DNA of 64,000 bases from Hamiltosporidium tvaerminnensis (GCA_022605425.2 JAKIMF020000011.1:434001-498000); one strand, 5' to 3'. Counted from the stretch's first letter, positions 26,061 to 38,311 are shown. A program made the numbers and translations. Notes: generated from the sequence alone by a model not told the origin.

Positions 26061-28344
26061 TATGCATATAAGAACAAATAATAAAGAAGTTGTCACATTA
26101 ATTGACTTTATCTTTTATAGACATAAATGTTACGGATATTTTCACCTTTAGATTTATATTTCAGAATGTTTTGCCGGGGAAAATCGATTTAAAATTGATT
26201 GTCGATAAATTTATCAAAATAAAAAATATTTACATTAATAGGTTGCTGTTTTTTAGCATAAAAACATAGTTTGGGATAATAAAACTTGCACTACCAAACA
26301 ATTAAATTTTTTATTATTATATGAGTCTTATATGTGGTATTTTCTATGATGTTACGGTTATATTCGGTAAAATCAAGCTTTTTTAGCTTTAAATTAATAC
26401 ATATAATGCATTTATATAATCTAAATCAAAAAAAAATGCAAATTGTAAATCGATATTTTTATTGAATTGTTGTTATTCTTATTCTTTTATATAAGTCTCC
26501 TGTATTGGACATCATTATAGTTATGTAATAAATTTGGCTTCACACTTCAAATTTTAAAAATTGGGGTACCTCATCTGGTTTTGATTAGCCCAATGAATTT
26601 TATGTATAGGATTGTATCCTTCTAAAGAAGTCATTAGATGTGTATAGATATATACCAATAAGCTTTTAAAATATTGTTTTTTTTCTAGCTTCTAAATCTA
26701 TAAGTTTCTTATAGAAGTTCGAGCTTTAATACTTTAACAATTAACTTCGTGCGTAAATCAAAATTAACAGATAAACTGCAATCTAAAACAATTTTTTTTA
26801 GTCCATTTTGATTCTATGCAGCTTTTTTAACCTACTTTTCTGGAAGTGCTTCTTCTGTATAAAGCAACAATCTTAAAGATGCGTTTGCATGCAATTTTGT
26901 CTTATTTATTATTTTCTTGCGTTTATTTAAGAGCGATTTCTGATGATGATCTTATTTCTAGCATGTTAAGTTTTATTGAAAAGTTAATTATGAATCGCTT
27001 GTATTTGAATTTAAATCTTTTCAGAAATATTTGCTAGAATAGTTCATAGATTTTCAAATTCGTATATTTTCTGTTCTATTTAACATTGGAGGTTGCTAAT
27101 GGATTTATTTATATTAAAAAGATTATATAAACGAGTCTATACTTCGAAATAATCAATAGTTTATCTTCTTTTTCTATAAATAGATGCTAGGAAATGGCAT
27201 TTTTTAGTTTATGAATGTGTTATTGTGTCGTATTTTATATTAAAATCTACTAATATATAATTTTTGTTCAAAAAACTATGTTTTATTCAAAAAAATAAAC
27301 ATATGTTGGATTTTTTAAAAAAATATTTTTCCTCATTATTAATTTGGGAACGTGTTAAAAGACTATATATTGAATTTAATATATAATATCTATAAAGACC
27401 ACTTTACAATTGATAACATGTGATAATTTCGATGTTAAGGCAAATTATGAATGATTGTTTGTTACAAATACAACCACAAAAGAAATTCCACAATTAGAAA
27501 AAGTAGGCTAATTATTTATTTATTCTACTTATCAATAATAGAATAGTAAATTCTTTTTCTTTTGTACCTATCATTGCTTTGTTTTTTCTGTTTAGATTTT
27601 TATTTTTTGCAAAAAATCTGGATTTTTTTAAACAGAATAATTTACAAAATTTCCTATTTTTGGTCTTATTTTTTGACACTATTCGAGTTTTCAGGATATG
27701 TTACAAAAAAGATATATGTTGATATATAATTGTATTATAAGAAAAAGATGGGGGCTATTGAGATGGTGTTAGCATTAATATATTTATCCTTTTTTCCGCC
27801 TTTTTAAAAAATTATTAGGTATAGAATTCTAACTTAAAACTATATTCCTTGTTTTGCATCACATTTATTTTTGATTTAATTTTTTGAAATGTTCTATTCA
27901 ATTACTATAAATAAAAAATTTAAAAAGTATTATTGGTTGGAATGTGCGTTAATCAATTGATGACAGTAAAAAATTTTTATACAAATATGTTTTTCAAATT
28001 TACTTTTAAAACAGAAAATCGAAGCAATAAACATTCGCTAAAAATTATATTGACATAATAAAATTAAATTTTTTTAAATTTCGTATTAAATTCTTTTTGT
28101 TAAAAACCAAGAAAAGAGTAACTAAATTTATTTGCCAAATTTTATATCTTTAAATAATTTGGGGAAACCAAGAATATCATCAAGCAGATTTAAAGTTAAC
28201 ATGTTTTTATAGAAATGTACAGTTATCTTCATTATCTTTATGCCCTTCTACAGATTTGACAATCACTGTATCTTTCGTTATTTTTTGTATTAGAATTCTT
28301 AATTTTATACTTGTAGGTAGCGAAATAGGAAAATTGTCTTATCA
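26061..28344. other. Gene-poor AT-rich DNA
   Basis: Apart from the short secretory-type frame listed at 26879, I find no gene, RNA or tandem repeat. Confidence 0.5.
26879..27037 (+). pseudogene. Possible N-terminal relic of a secreted protein
   Basis: A 52-codon frame from an internal ATG reads MRLHAILSYLLFSCVYLRA and then turns acidic (ISDDD). This has a signal-peptide layout: basic start, hydrophobic core of about 12 residues, small residue at the end. After that it is helix-like and stops. There is no CCC signal just upstream and no continuation in other frames that I can follow. It could be the surviving start of a decayed secreted-protein gene, or chance. Confidence 0.25.
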
Positions 28345-30487
28345 AGAAAAGTGTTTCTTATAATTCTTACATTTCATATATTGAGATTTATCAAAGAAAA
28401 AAATGTTTTGAGAATTAATGTCTATAAAATTAAACTCGTTTCCAATGTTTATAAAGTTTCTAGAGTAGAAACTAATGGGGTGTTTTCCAATATTGAAAGA
28501 CTGCCACCTTTTATTTCATTTAAAGATAAATCGAAAATTTTCATCATTTCAAACCGACTTAATATACTCAAATTTGTTTTTCTTACTAAATTGCTACGTA
28601 AATACAATTTCGTTAAATTTAGAGGAAAATATTCTGTCTTTGGAAAATCAAGATATTTGATATTGCAAAAAGAAATATCTATATTTTCCATACTTTTAAA
28701 ATATATAAAAGTAACACCCGGTTTCTGTTAATTATTTCTGCCTAATACTAATATTTTTTTGTTTTTCCTCAAATTAGAGTTTACGAATACATTTAAGTCC
28801 GAATCATTCAAGTTTGTTTATATCAAGTTGAATTCACATATAGATGCTTATTCGAATATTTGTTTTAACTCCCGAGGCAATATTTTGTTTTGTCCTACTT
28901 TCAAACTTTTAAGAGTAAAATTTGAATTTCTATAAAACATATGTCGAAAATAAAAACTTTCTCGATGAGCTCTTGATACATATAATTCTTTAACATTCAT
29001 AGTGCTATTTAATAGCTTAAGGATTATATCTTCAAAGGGAATGCCGACTATATATGTACTGTAATCGGTTAAAATTTGAAGCTCTGAACCTATATTTATA
29101 TGCAAAGTTTAAATATGATTCCCATAGGTTCAATTTCTCTAGGTTTCGAAACAATAATATTGTGTTAAAATCTTCACTCTAAAGAAAACTATTTGTAAGC
29201 TCTAGCTCCGTAAGTTTAAATATGAAGTTATAATATTTCAAGCATGCAAATTTTTCTTTTAAAGGAAGGAATCACTACAAATAATCGTATTTAATTTTTT
29301 TAAATTTGTGATTTTTCTAATATTATTCTGTGTAGTTTTAGATCTGGAATAAACAAAATATTTTAGATGTATCTATAACTTTTTTTAAAAAATCAATATA
29401 TTTACTCCTAATTCTGATAAAATAATTGTCCTATTATGCATGTTTTTAAATTTCAACAATAAAAATATATTAATTTTTGTTATTATTGTGCCGAAAATCT
29501 ATAGTATTCGAATCTTATCTATTCCTTTGCCATCTATTATATATGAAATAACCTTATAAATACCTCTTTCCTCTAAAACCAATACTTCTAATATAAACAT
29601 ATCTTTTAAATTATTAAATAGGCCGGACCTTTGTGAATCTATTTTTCAGCCAATATTGTTATCTTTTCCTTTCTACGAAAAATATATTGAATCTTAAAAA
29701 ACTTATGAATGTTATATTTCTAGCGTTTTTTAGAATTAAATCCCAACAGGTTCCATCAAGAGTAAGCTATCATTGCCAATATATACATTTGAATTTTCTC
29801 ATACAAACTTGTTTACGATGTTAGAATCATTACTGTTTTCCGTAATTATATTGTTTATAACAGCTATGGATAATAAAAAGGTTAAAAAAATGAGAAGATG
29901 ATTTGTAATATTATTTACAACCAGATTCTTTTTGAAAATTAAATTGATTCGGTACGTGTATCTGATAATATAAAAGATTCTTAAAAGATTCAAATAGAAA
30001 AAGATATTTGAATAGCATCTTAGATTAAAAAATGGTCTAACAATTTTAAAATATCTATAAAAGTTTTTGCAAAAATCAATTTTATATAAGGTTTTATTGA
30101 CAAAAACAATCTAAAAATGTATAAATTATTAAAACTTAATATTTTTCCTAAGTAAAAAAGTTGTTTGAGTTTCTCCGAATTAAAATGGTTGCTTAAAGCC
30201 TCATAATTACTTTCTAAATACACCGGAATTTTAAACCTAAAAATATTTAAATTTTTATATTTGATTTCTTTAAAACATAAATTTTGATCTATGAATATGT
30301 GTCGTTTTTCGTTACTTTTATCATAAACACTAAAAAAATTATTATTAATGTTAAAAATACCTACGATAGTCTCTACATATTCGTTTTTATTAAAATAAAT
30401 AGCATTCTTCAAATTTTTATCCATAAATGAAACATATAATTTATGATTGAATCTGAGCAAAGAAAAAAACAAAAAAATAGTTTTCAT
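28345..30487 (-). pseudogene. Decayed leucine-rich-repeat protein gene
   Basis: A broken minus-strand gene. The 5' part is an intact 155-codon frame (30487-30020) starting MKTIFLFFSLLRF, a hydrophobic start that may be a signal peptide. Downstream come frames at 29993-29799, 29105-28848 and 28691-28449, then an open tail to about 28345. The later pieces carry leucine-rich-repeat signatures of the LxxLxLxxN type: LNLTKLYLRSN, MKIFDLSLNEI and LKSLKVGQN. Such proteins form large, mostly secreted families in some microsporidia (known). Multiple stops and frameshifts between segments show the gene is dead, though the 5' third is well preserved. About 700 codons would be the intact size. No CCC signal precedes the ATG. 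Confidence 0.7.
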
Positions 30488-31199
30488 GGCTTTTTTATAT
30501 TTAAATATTTTAAATATATTTATATTTTCATGATTTCTATAAATTAATGTTTTAACTTAGAAACCGAGTTCAAATAATCTTTTGATTTTCGTTTGGAAAA
30601 TATATTTAAACTAAATCTATTTAAATTTAAGTAGAAAATATAATTTACGGATTTCTTTGAATGTTTTTTTAAATATTTCCAAGATTTTTAGTCAAAAATG
30701 AAAATTTTTATAATATTCCAATTTTAGTAGATATATTTTATATTTTTTTTATTGATCTTTTATTAATCTAAATATAATTTGTCTTACTATTCAATTGTTC
30801 GTTTGCAGTAAAATCTAAAATTGCTAAATTTTAATTAAAACTTAAAAAAAAATCTAACAGTTTTTTCGAAGATTCAAATCTTAACATGATGGATTCTAAA
30901 TGTTAAAGAAGAGAAGAGAAAAACATAAGGATAGTATTTTTGTAAACAAAAATGCATTTTTTATCTGTTAATCAAAGATAAATCATAAAATGATTATAAC
31001 CTTAAACAATATGTTTTATAAATTCCATTTGAAATTATTACATACCCGACGTATAATTATTTACTAAATTTTATTGGTCTTAGCCATAAAAATGTTTTAT
31101 ATATGGAAAATCTGGAAAATTTAATTTCACTTTTAGATACTTTTCATGTTTTACCTATTTGCTTCTTTGCTTTTATATGGCATTTTATTCAGAGTTAAT
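30488..31199. other. No recognisable feature
   Basis: Very AT-rich spacer between the LRR relic and the LINE fragment. No coding signal seen. Confidence 0.5.
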
Positions 31200-32735
31200 T
31201 GTGGACTTCTTCACTGTGGTGACTCTCTCTAAAATTACAATTTGAGCTTTCGGTTTTTACATGTTATGATGTATTTCTTCTTTGGTTTATTGCTTTAAAT
31301 CTGGTTGGTCCCTAATGCATCTTGGCTCTTTTCCCCACACGCAAGGACACTGTATCCCATTTCTCATAGAATTTAGTTTCCATTCAAATTCTCTTTACCT
31401 ATTAAAATTAATTATTTTAAATGTCTTCATTTATATTCCATGCAAAATTTTGTCCTTACATTGCATTGCTATGTATTTGTAGTCTTCTGATGTAATTCTT
31501 ATTGTATATATCACTATACCGTCGCGGGTTATAACAAAAACAACAATTTTAACACGACACCTAGACATCCAACCTAATGCTTCATCTAATTTGTCATGCT
31601 TTCTTAGGATTTGCTTTTGATATAATCAAGATGAATCTTCAAAAAATTCAACTTGAATGCATGTCTTATAGAGCTTTTTGACAAAGATATGGCTATCTGT
31701 TAGATTATCATGAAATATATCATAAGTTCTTATTTTGGTTTTTATTGTGATTTTAAAACACATTTCTGATTTAAAAATTTCTTAATTCGGTATCGTGATT
31801 AATTTTAAAGACTTGCGTCGTAAGAATTTAAAAATATACCTAAATGCAAATTACCTTTATATTTTGTTCGTCTGATTGGTAAGAACTAAGTCTTCTCCTA
31901 AATCAAATTTCGCAGTTCAATAACATATTACTTGCTCTTTTCTCTATTACCACATACCTTCTGTCCCCATATAAACATTTCTTTTTTAAGGATACATAAC
32001 ACAGCTTCATCTGAAGCTTAATTTCTCTTTTTTTAGCCAACTTAAAAGGAAAAGTGCACACATGCTCATTTTTTCTTGTATTATATAACTTTAAATAAGT
32101 TTTTATTTTTTATTTGTTACGTGTTTTCGCAAGTTTTTCTTCTAATCTTTTCTTGGTTACGTTTCTTCCAACATATATTTTACTTTTAAGAAGTTTTTTT
32201 AATGCGAGATGCGTTCTATTGATACTATTTACTCTGGGATTTTTTTCCTTCTGTGTTATGTTTTCTTTACTTTTACACAGATCTCTAGATGCAGAATCAT
32301 ATTGTCACTTCGAAACTCCACATCATGTAAGCCTCCTTCATTTCAGTACAAAGAAAATTTAGGGCTCTTTGTATCTTTGGGATAAACGTATTTTGTTCTT
32401 TATTTACACGTACTCATTGCCTCATCAAACTTGAGAAGTTGCCAGTCTCAAGTCAAGTACCTCTATATGATATTTTGTCAAGACTCTTGCATGTTGTTGA
32501 TTGTTTAAATAAATTTCTTACATTCATTCTCGTGTGAAAATTTCTCTATTTACGTGTTATAAGTGTAATCAGTAAGTTTCGAATTATCTTCATGTTAAAT
32601 TTACTCTTCTGTCTTCTATTATTATAATATATCTGTAACGGCCTATTGCATTACGGTGAGTAGCAGTTTTTTTATAGTATTATCATTAGTAGCTGGCTAT
32701 CTCGTTCTAGTAAAATCCTATTTATAATACTGAAA
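31200..32735 (-). mobile_element. Decayed 5'-truncated LINE, copy 2
   Basis: Nucleotide alignment by eye with the LINE at 37.9-41.7 kb, same strand. Matching blocks: CCTCTATATGATA and TGTATTTTGTTCTTTA-type sequence at 32390-32500 (against 39230-39330); ACATACCTTCTGYMCCCA and ACAGCTTCATC/ACTGCTTCATC near 31960-32010 (against 38780-38840); ACTATACCGTCGCGGGT near 31515 (against ACAATACCGTCCCAGGT, 38335); and GAGTAGCAGT at 32660 (against 39510). The copy covers the RT C-terminus to the element's 3' end and is much more decayed and AT-shifted than the 37.9 kb copy. Loss of the 5' part is typical of LINE insertion. Confidence 0.75.
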
Positions 32736-34116
32736 TAATTGAACTGTGTTTGAATTAATTCGCAGAATCTATTTAAAAATGTTTTCTTTCACTATATTTG
32801 ACAAATTGTATCTAATGATATTGTAAAAGAACCGGGAGCTTTTAAGCAACAATTAACAAATATTTATGTTTTAAACAGATCTTAAGAATCTTTAAAAAAT
32901 TGCAGAATATGTTTTACAATGTTATAAGATCAAAATGATTCAATCTATAAAGTTCGGTCTACATTTTTAGATTCTAAACATTTTTATTGTTTCTAATAAG
33001 AGTTTTATAGTTAAATTCAATTATAAATTTCAAATTAGCTTACTAAATGCATTTTTCTTTGAAAATGGTTTTTTATACTATATTTTATTTTTCCGTTACA
33101 TATCAAGTCGAAGACAAATTAATGGTGATTTAACGCTTTAGAAATGTATATTATTGCTTTGTAGCTTCCTTTGGATAATATTTCTTTTGTAAATCAGTTG
33201 TAAGTTCACAGTATCTATCTCGATAATGAATAATTAAGTGTAGAATTCTGCGCGTCGAATCTGCATATCGATGTTTAAGTCTGCAAATTTCGAATTTTAG
33301 ATCATTCGTTGAAATCATGCTATCTGCTTCTATTATTTTTGAAATTTAAATAAATTTTGGATTCGAAAAACTGAAGCATCGTTTTTTATGTTTAGAACTA
33401 CGAAGCATCCTCATTACATTGTTTTTAAGTATTGATACAAGCTATTCGCATATAATAGCAACTAAATCAAATTAAATATTTATTTCCATAGTATTTTACA
33501 TTCAGGCTTAACTCAAATTTCATTTAGATTAAAATTTAAATTCATAATTGATATTCATGTCGATTAATAAAATTATGAAAAAAAAATTTAATAACAAATT
33601 TAAATCTTAAAAAATATTTAATAGTGTCGATATAGCAAGTGATTTTTCATTTCACTTTGTTTCATGTTTTTTTCAGTATCAAATTAAATATATAAGGTTG
33701 AATAAATCAAATTTCTGAGCACCGAGAAGTACAAGACGCCGAAATATGTAAATAACTATAAAATTAAATTTAATTACACATAAATTCTGGTTAAATGGTT
33801 TTTTTGTTTATATTTTAAACATTCGAAACTTTTGTTAACCTTAAATAAGATATTTTTGCCAAAAGTTCAAATATACATTATTCCCGTATTTCAAAATGTA
33901 TCTTTCCCCTCTATTCCCCCTACCCTTTATTTTTCTTTACTATTAACCAATTGTAAAGTAACGCAGAAATTTTTTGCGTGCTAATTAAAATGAGGATAAT
34001 ATGAAATAAATGAAATGTATTTATACGTTTTTTTGGCGGGAAAGTGGTTTTTCGGAAATTTAGAAGGTATTTGATTTGTAAAATATAGCAATAATATATA
34101 AAAAAATAAAAATATT
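32736..34116. other. No recognisable feature
   Basis: AT-rich DNA with no supported gene. The 63-codon minus frame at 33981-34172 is chance-like and partly overlaps an R element. Confidence 0.5.
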
Positions 34117-34128
34117 ATTGAAATAGAA
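34117..34128. repeat. Target-site duplication, left copy
   Basis: ATTGAAATAGAA, repeated exactly at 34865-34876 on the other side of R copy 3. Confidence 0.7.
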
Positions 34129-34864
34129 TTGTGGAGGGAGGATAACCACATAAACAACTTTTTGCTTGGCAATGAGTGTCTGAAACTGGTGTGAAGATCA
34201 TTGTTTGGATTTTTGGTGGGAATACAACCACACTACGTCTTCGGTTGTTCCATGGGAGTTTTTATGAAGAGGAGAGGTCTAAGAAATGGAGAAACTTTTT
34301 CTACAAATTTATTTGTAGTTTTTTATGTAACCAGATTGCAGACCGCAACTGAACATGTAGGTAATTGCCATGTAAAAGCATGGAAACCTAGTTTTGCTCA
34401 CTCGGGTTAGAAGACTTAGCGCCTGGGAGATATAAAACAAAAAACCATCTAAAGCCACGAAAGCTAAGTAGCAGGTTATACCTGTTGGTATGACATTGTA
34501 CTATCTAGGTGGACCCCATGTAAGTCTCTGAAATATATCTTAGCTAGAAGTTTATTAGGTTCAGAAAGTGTAGAGTGAGTGGGAATGCTGCATAGTCTTG
34601 GGGGAGCCCAGGGGGGGGCTTCGGCCTTCGATCAAACTCCATGCAACGGACATTAACGAACTCCGGGCAACTGCCTCGCCTATTATTTAGGTTCTACACA
34701 CCTGGTAGATGAAAGGGTCTGGGACGTAGGTATCGCAGGGGTTACCGATGGAGTGTTGGGGTAGCAGTCATTTATGTTAAACCTAGAACTGCGTTAATGT
34801 CATAAAAACAAATATAACACTTGCCACTATTTTAAAAAGATGTGATACTTTAAAATAAAGTCTG
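34129..34864 (+). mobile_element. Interspersed ~0.7 kb element, family R copy 3
   Basis: The best-delimited R copy: 736 bp between perfect 12 bp direct repeats. It starts TTGTGGAGGGAGGATAACCA and ends GATGTGATACTTTAAAATAA plus a few bases. Opposite orientation to the other four copies. It contains a G-rich run near 34600-34620 and a 69-codon frame (34201-34410) that I do not see kept in the other copies. Long target-site duplication without inverted ends points to LINE-driven retroposition. The AT-rich ATACTTTAAAATAAAG side is the likely 3' end. Confidence 0.75.
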
Positions 34865-34876
34865 ATTGAAATAGAA
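34865..34876. repeat. Target-site duplication, right copy
   Basis: Exact copy of the 12 bp at 34117-34128. Confidence 0.7.
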
Positions 34877-36064
34877 AGTCAACGGAAAAAAATATGAAAA
34901 AAAATTTAGAAATAAGATGTTAAAAGAACAGAAAAGTTTTGAATTATATTTCAGTATCATATTCCATTGAACACTTTCTTTAATATTTTTTTTCATTTTT
35001 TCGCATGTTGATGATCATTATCATAGTATAATTATGTAATAAAACCTACTACATACAGGTTTCGTTATCAGAAAATGAGTCAAAAAAATCTTTCGAATTG
35101 TAGTAATGTTGCTAAATTTATTTTCATCCAATTTTTCCATTATCAGAAGTAAAAGTTATAGGATTTGAATTGGTGAGTTAATTCATTTAAGAGCCAAATT
35201 TCTACACTTACCACCTATGTTTGAATATTCTTTTACAAAACTAGTGGAATTACATATTGGGTTTGCTTGTTAGAGCAATTTTCCTTATGGTAGAAATGTA
35301 TCCAATCTCATACTCTGCGATAATTATCATTTTGATGACTAATATACAAATATGAAAATCATTCTAAACATTATGCTATCTGATTTTTCTAGCAAATAAA
35401 CCATTAATATAATACAACAATTATATTTTCTGTCTAATGTACTTTTCTGTTCTTTAACGTGTTTATTTAGAGATGGTTCTATGTAGTAATGTTAAAGATT
35501 TTATAAAATCCTATATTATTATATTTTTGCATTATAACATTTTGAGATGCTATGCATTGCGGAACAACGAAATGTAATATAATGTAAAATCATGGCTTTA
35601 AGTCATATATTTTTTATATTTTGTATATACTGCAACCGTTTCGCAAATCTTGGCATTCAAGAACACCATAAAAAACAATAATTCAAAATATTTAAAAACA
35701 ACAGAAATTTTACAAAAATAAAACTAAAAGACACTGATACTAGGAAAATTAAAAATGTATCCGATTGTGTTGATATTATAAATTTTTATAATTTTTTTTA
35801 ACAGAGTCCATACGTTTTTATAGATAATTTTTTAATTTTAGTAATTATTAAAATAAAGGAGGCGACTCAAAATGGAGGAGACGTTTTGAATTACGAAAAT
35901 TATTGAACTTAAGATTTTTTTGAAAATCTATTGCAACTAAAATATTTATCTTTTATGAAAATTTTTCATTAATGTATAAATATCATTAAAATATTTATAA
36001 AGAGAGCAATGATTTTGCATTCAAAACGATATTCACTTCTTAAAATACTTTTATTCCGAAAATA
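34877..36064. other. No recognisable feature
   Basis: AT-rich spacer between two R elements; no coding signal. Confidence 0.5.
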
Positions 36065-36771
36065 GAACATATTTTAAGAGCTGTGGCAAATTTATATCGT
36101 TTTCATTTCATTGTCGCGGTTCTTTGTTTAACTTAGTTTTATGTCCTCCCTATCTTCTATCGGTACCTGTAGAATAACTACATACTTAGATTTAAATGTA
36201 AGAGATTCAAAGAACTCAATTATTGGTTGAAGAAGTTACTCATGGGTTCTTAATTTCCGTGCATGGAAGGTGATCGTAGGTCGAAATCCGCCTTATGCTC
36301 CCCCAAAATCCGAATTCTTTCACTTGGTTTAAGCTTTTTGAACCTCATAAACTTCGTCTAAGATATGTCTAAGCGACTTACATAGGTTCACTTAGAAATC
36401 TCGTGTCATACCAAAGTTATAACCTTCTAGTTAGTATTCTTAGATTTAAAAAGAGTATGTTTTTTGTACCTTCTAGGCTACAAGTCTAATTACCCGAGTG
36501 TGCAAGACTAGGTTTCTATACTTTTACATGGTAATTACTTATAAATCCATGCGTGGTTTCTAATCTAGTTACATAAAAAAATAGAAATAAATTTGTAGAA
36601 AATATTTCGCCATTTCGTAGATCTTCTCCTACTCATAAAAATTCATATGTAACAACCAAAAGCCATTGTTTGGTTTTATTCTCACTCAAAAACTAAATAA
36701 TGATAGTATAACCCAATTTCACATACTCATTGCCAACCAAATAGTTTTTAATCTGATATCCTACCCCCACA
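36065..36771 (-). mobile_element. Interspersed ~0.7 kb element, family R copy 4
   Basis: Full-length but the most diverged of the five copies. In plus-strand reading, recognisable blocks include TAAGATATGTCTAAGCGACT, TTACATAGGTTCACTTAGA, CCCGAGTGTGCAAGACTAGG and a distal CCTACCCCCAC. No target-site duplication remains. It ends only about 170 bp before the repeat-rich start of the gene island. Confidence 0.65.
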
Positions 36772-36939
36772 GCATAAAATATAAATTTTTATTTATAAAG
36801 AAATCATAAAAACCATCTTTTTTACCCTTCATCTTCATATAAATTACAAACCATCAATAAATCTTAATATATTAAATGTATTTAAATTTTCGTTAAATAA
36901 TTTATTCATTAAAATTTAAACCGTAAACCAAAATATAAA

Positions 36940-37017
36940 AAATAAGAAAATAAGTAAATAAGTAAATAAGTAAATAAGAAAATAAGAAAATAAGTAAATA
37001 AGTAAATAAGTAAATAA
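36940..37017. repeat. 8-bp-type microsatellite (AAATAAGT/A)
   Basis: About ten tandem units of AAATAAGT mixed with AAATAAGA. It marks the left edge of the slippage-repeat-rich gene island. Confidence 0.85.
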
Positions 37018-37149
37018 CAAAATAATAAAATTTAAGTTAAATTTAAACACAAATATTAAATTTTATCTAAATTTCCCAATAAATAGAAATTGAATCTAAA
37101 ATTTATGTTTTTATTTTTATTTTTTTTCCTTCCCAACAACTAACATTAC

Positions 37150-37371
37150 CTCTTCTTACAAATATTATTTCTCATTATTTCTACTTTATTTTATTTCATT
37201 TTATTAAATTTTATTTCTATTTTATTTCTCATTGTTTTATTATATTTTATTTCTCATTATTTCTATTTTTATTTCCCAATATTTTTATTTCTCATTATTT
37301 CTCATTTTTTTATTTTTATTTCCCAATATTTCTATTTCTCAATATTTTATTTCTCTTTTTTTTATTTCTTT
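37150..37371. repeat. Pyrimidine-rich degenerate repeat downstream of SmD2
   Basis: Irregular repeats of TTTATTTCTCATTATTTCTA on the plus strand. They fill the region just past the SmD2 stop codon and probably include its 3' end signals. No separate gene is seen. Confidence 0.6.
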
Positions 37372-37680
37372 TCATTTCTCTTTCTCTACCTTTCCTACCA
37401 AAATTACATTGTCTCCTCTTAAAAATATATTTTTATATTTCCTCTCCACAACCTTCCCCTCCCTCTTCTTCTTCCCCCTCTTCTTCCCTTTCAAATACGT
37501 TATTTCTGTTATATCACTCATTACCATATTAAAGTGTTGGTCATACATCTTAACCCTTCCTAATAATTTACTATTGTTACGTAAATTTACCAATACCCAT
37601 TCCCCCTTTAATACACTATCTGCTAACATAGAAAGTGGTCCACTAATATGAGACTCTTTAGAATCTACAATCACACCCAT
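37372..37680 (-). CDS. SMD2: Small nuclear ribonucleoprotein SmD2
   Basis: Core Sm protein of the spliceosomal U snRNPs, which forms a heteroheptameric ring on snRNA in the nucleus with SmD1, B, D3, E, F and G. The 102-residue protein shows Sm1 at residues 27-59 (including LRNNSKLLGRVKMYDQHFNM), a lysine/arginine-rich insert at 64-79 typical of the D2 subunit, and Sm2 at 85-96 (IFLRGDNVILVG, with the RNA-contacting RGD). The GPLSML start of the N-terminal helix also fits D2 over other Sm paralogues. It is a little shorter than the human protein (118), as is usual in microsporidia. The ATG at 37680 has CCC four bases upstream. Intact, single exon. A broken LINE ends about 200 bp upstream on the same strand. 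Confidence 0.95.
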   Translation of the reverse strand: MGVIVDSKESHISGPLSMLADSVLKGEWVLVNLRNNSKLLGRVKMYDQHFNMVMSDITEITYLKGKKRGKKKREGKVVERKYKNIFLRGDNVILVGKVEKEK

Positions 37681-37684
37681 ACAA

Positions 37685-37687
37685 GGG
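37685..37687 (-). promoter_or_regulatory. CCC start-proximal signal of SmD2
   Basis: Minus strand reads TAACCCTTGTATG: CCC with 4 bases before the ATG, the microsporidian core-promoter signature implying a very short leader. An AT-rich TATA-like block (ATATATTATT) lies just upstream. Confidence 0.65.
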
Positions 37688-37706
37688 TTAGAATAATATA
37701 TTTTAT

Positions 37707-37860
37707 AATTCTTAAAAGTATTAGAGTTCTTAAAAGTATTAGAGTTCTTAAAAGTATTAGAGTTCTTAAAGTAATAGAGTTCTTAAAACTATTAGTGTTC
37801 TTATTGTTTAAAGTTCTTATTGTTTTAGAGTTCGTAAAAGTATTAGTGTTCTTATTGTTT
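37707..37860. repeat. 18-bp tandem repeat
   Basis: Eight to nine units of AGTTCTTAAAAGTATTAG with drift towards the right end. It sits between the SmD2 promoter and the 3' end of the LINE and could be the LINE's tandem-repeat tail or an independent slippage array. Confidence 0.85.
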
Positions 37861-38311
37861 ATTATTTCTCTTAATAATTAGTGTTCTTTTATAACTGATA
37901 TATTTTTATTTAATAAAATTCTGGGTTTACAAATTTTTCTCTTTAAAATAATTCTTTCCACCATTTCAACCACTTCTATTTCTTCCTCCAACTCCAACTC
38001 TTCATTTGTATTAGTTGATGGTTCCTTTGCTGTGGTTATGTCATGCAAAATAAGGGGTAAAATATGTTTTGTATTTTTTGATTTTAACATCATCTTCCTC
38101 ATTGTCTACTTGCTTTAAAGGGGGTATTGGTTGTTTATGCATCTCAGCTCCTAAAATAACACTTAATGATGCTCTCTCCCAGCTCTCTTCGGCATTTGGT
38201 TCAGACTCAAGTCCTCTTCGTCGATCAAAAGAAATTGTTTCGAATGTCTTCTTGTGTACTATAGACTGAATGTATACCTCTACATTCATGGGTATTTCCG
38301 ATCTTTTAAAC

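Noticed and set aside
28351-28731. 126-codon plus-strand frame
   Set aside because: Antisense of the leucine-rich-repeat relic, whose LxxLxLxxN motifs are on the minus strand.
34201-34410. 69-codon frame in R copy 3
   Set aside because: I do not see it conserved in the other four copies, so it is probably not a protein of the element.
37232-37651. 139-codon plus-strand frame over SmD2
   Set aside because: Antisense shadow of SmD2 and its T-rich flank; phenylalanine/serine/isoleucine runs only.
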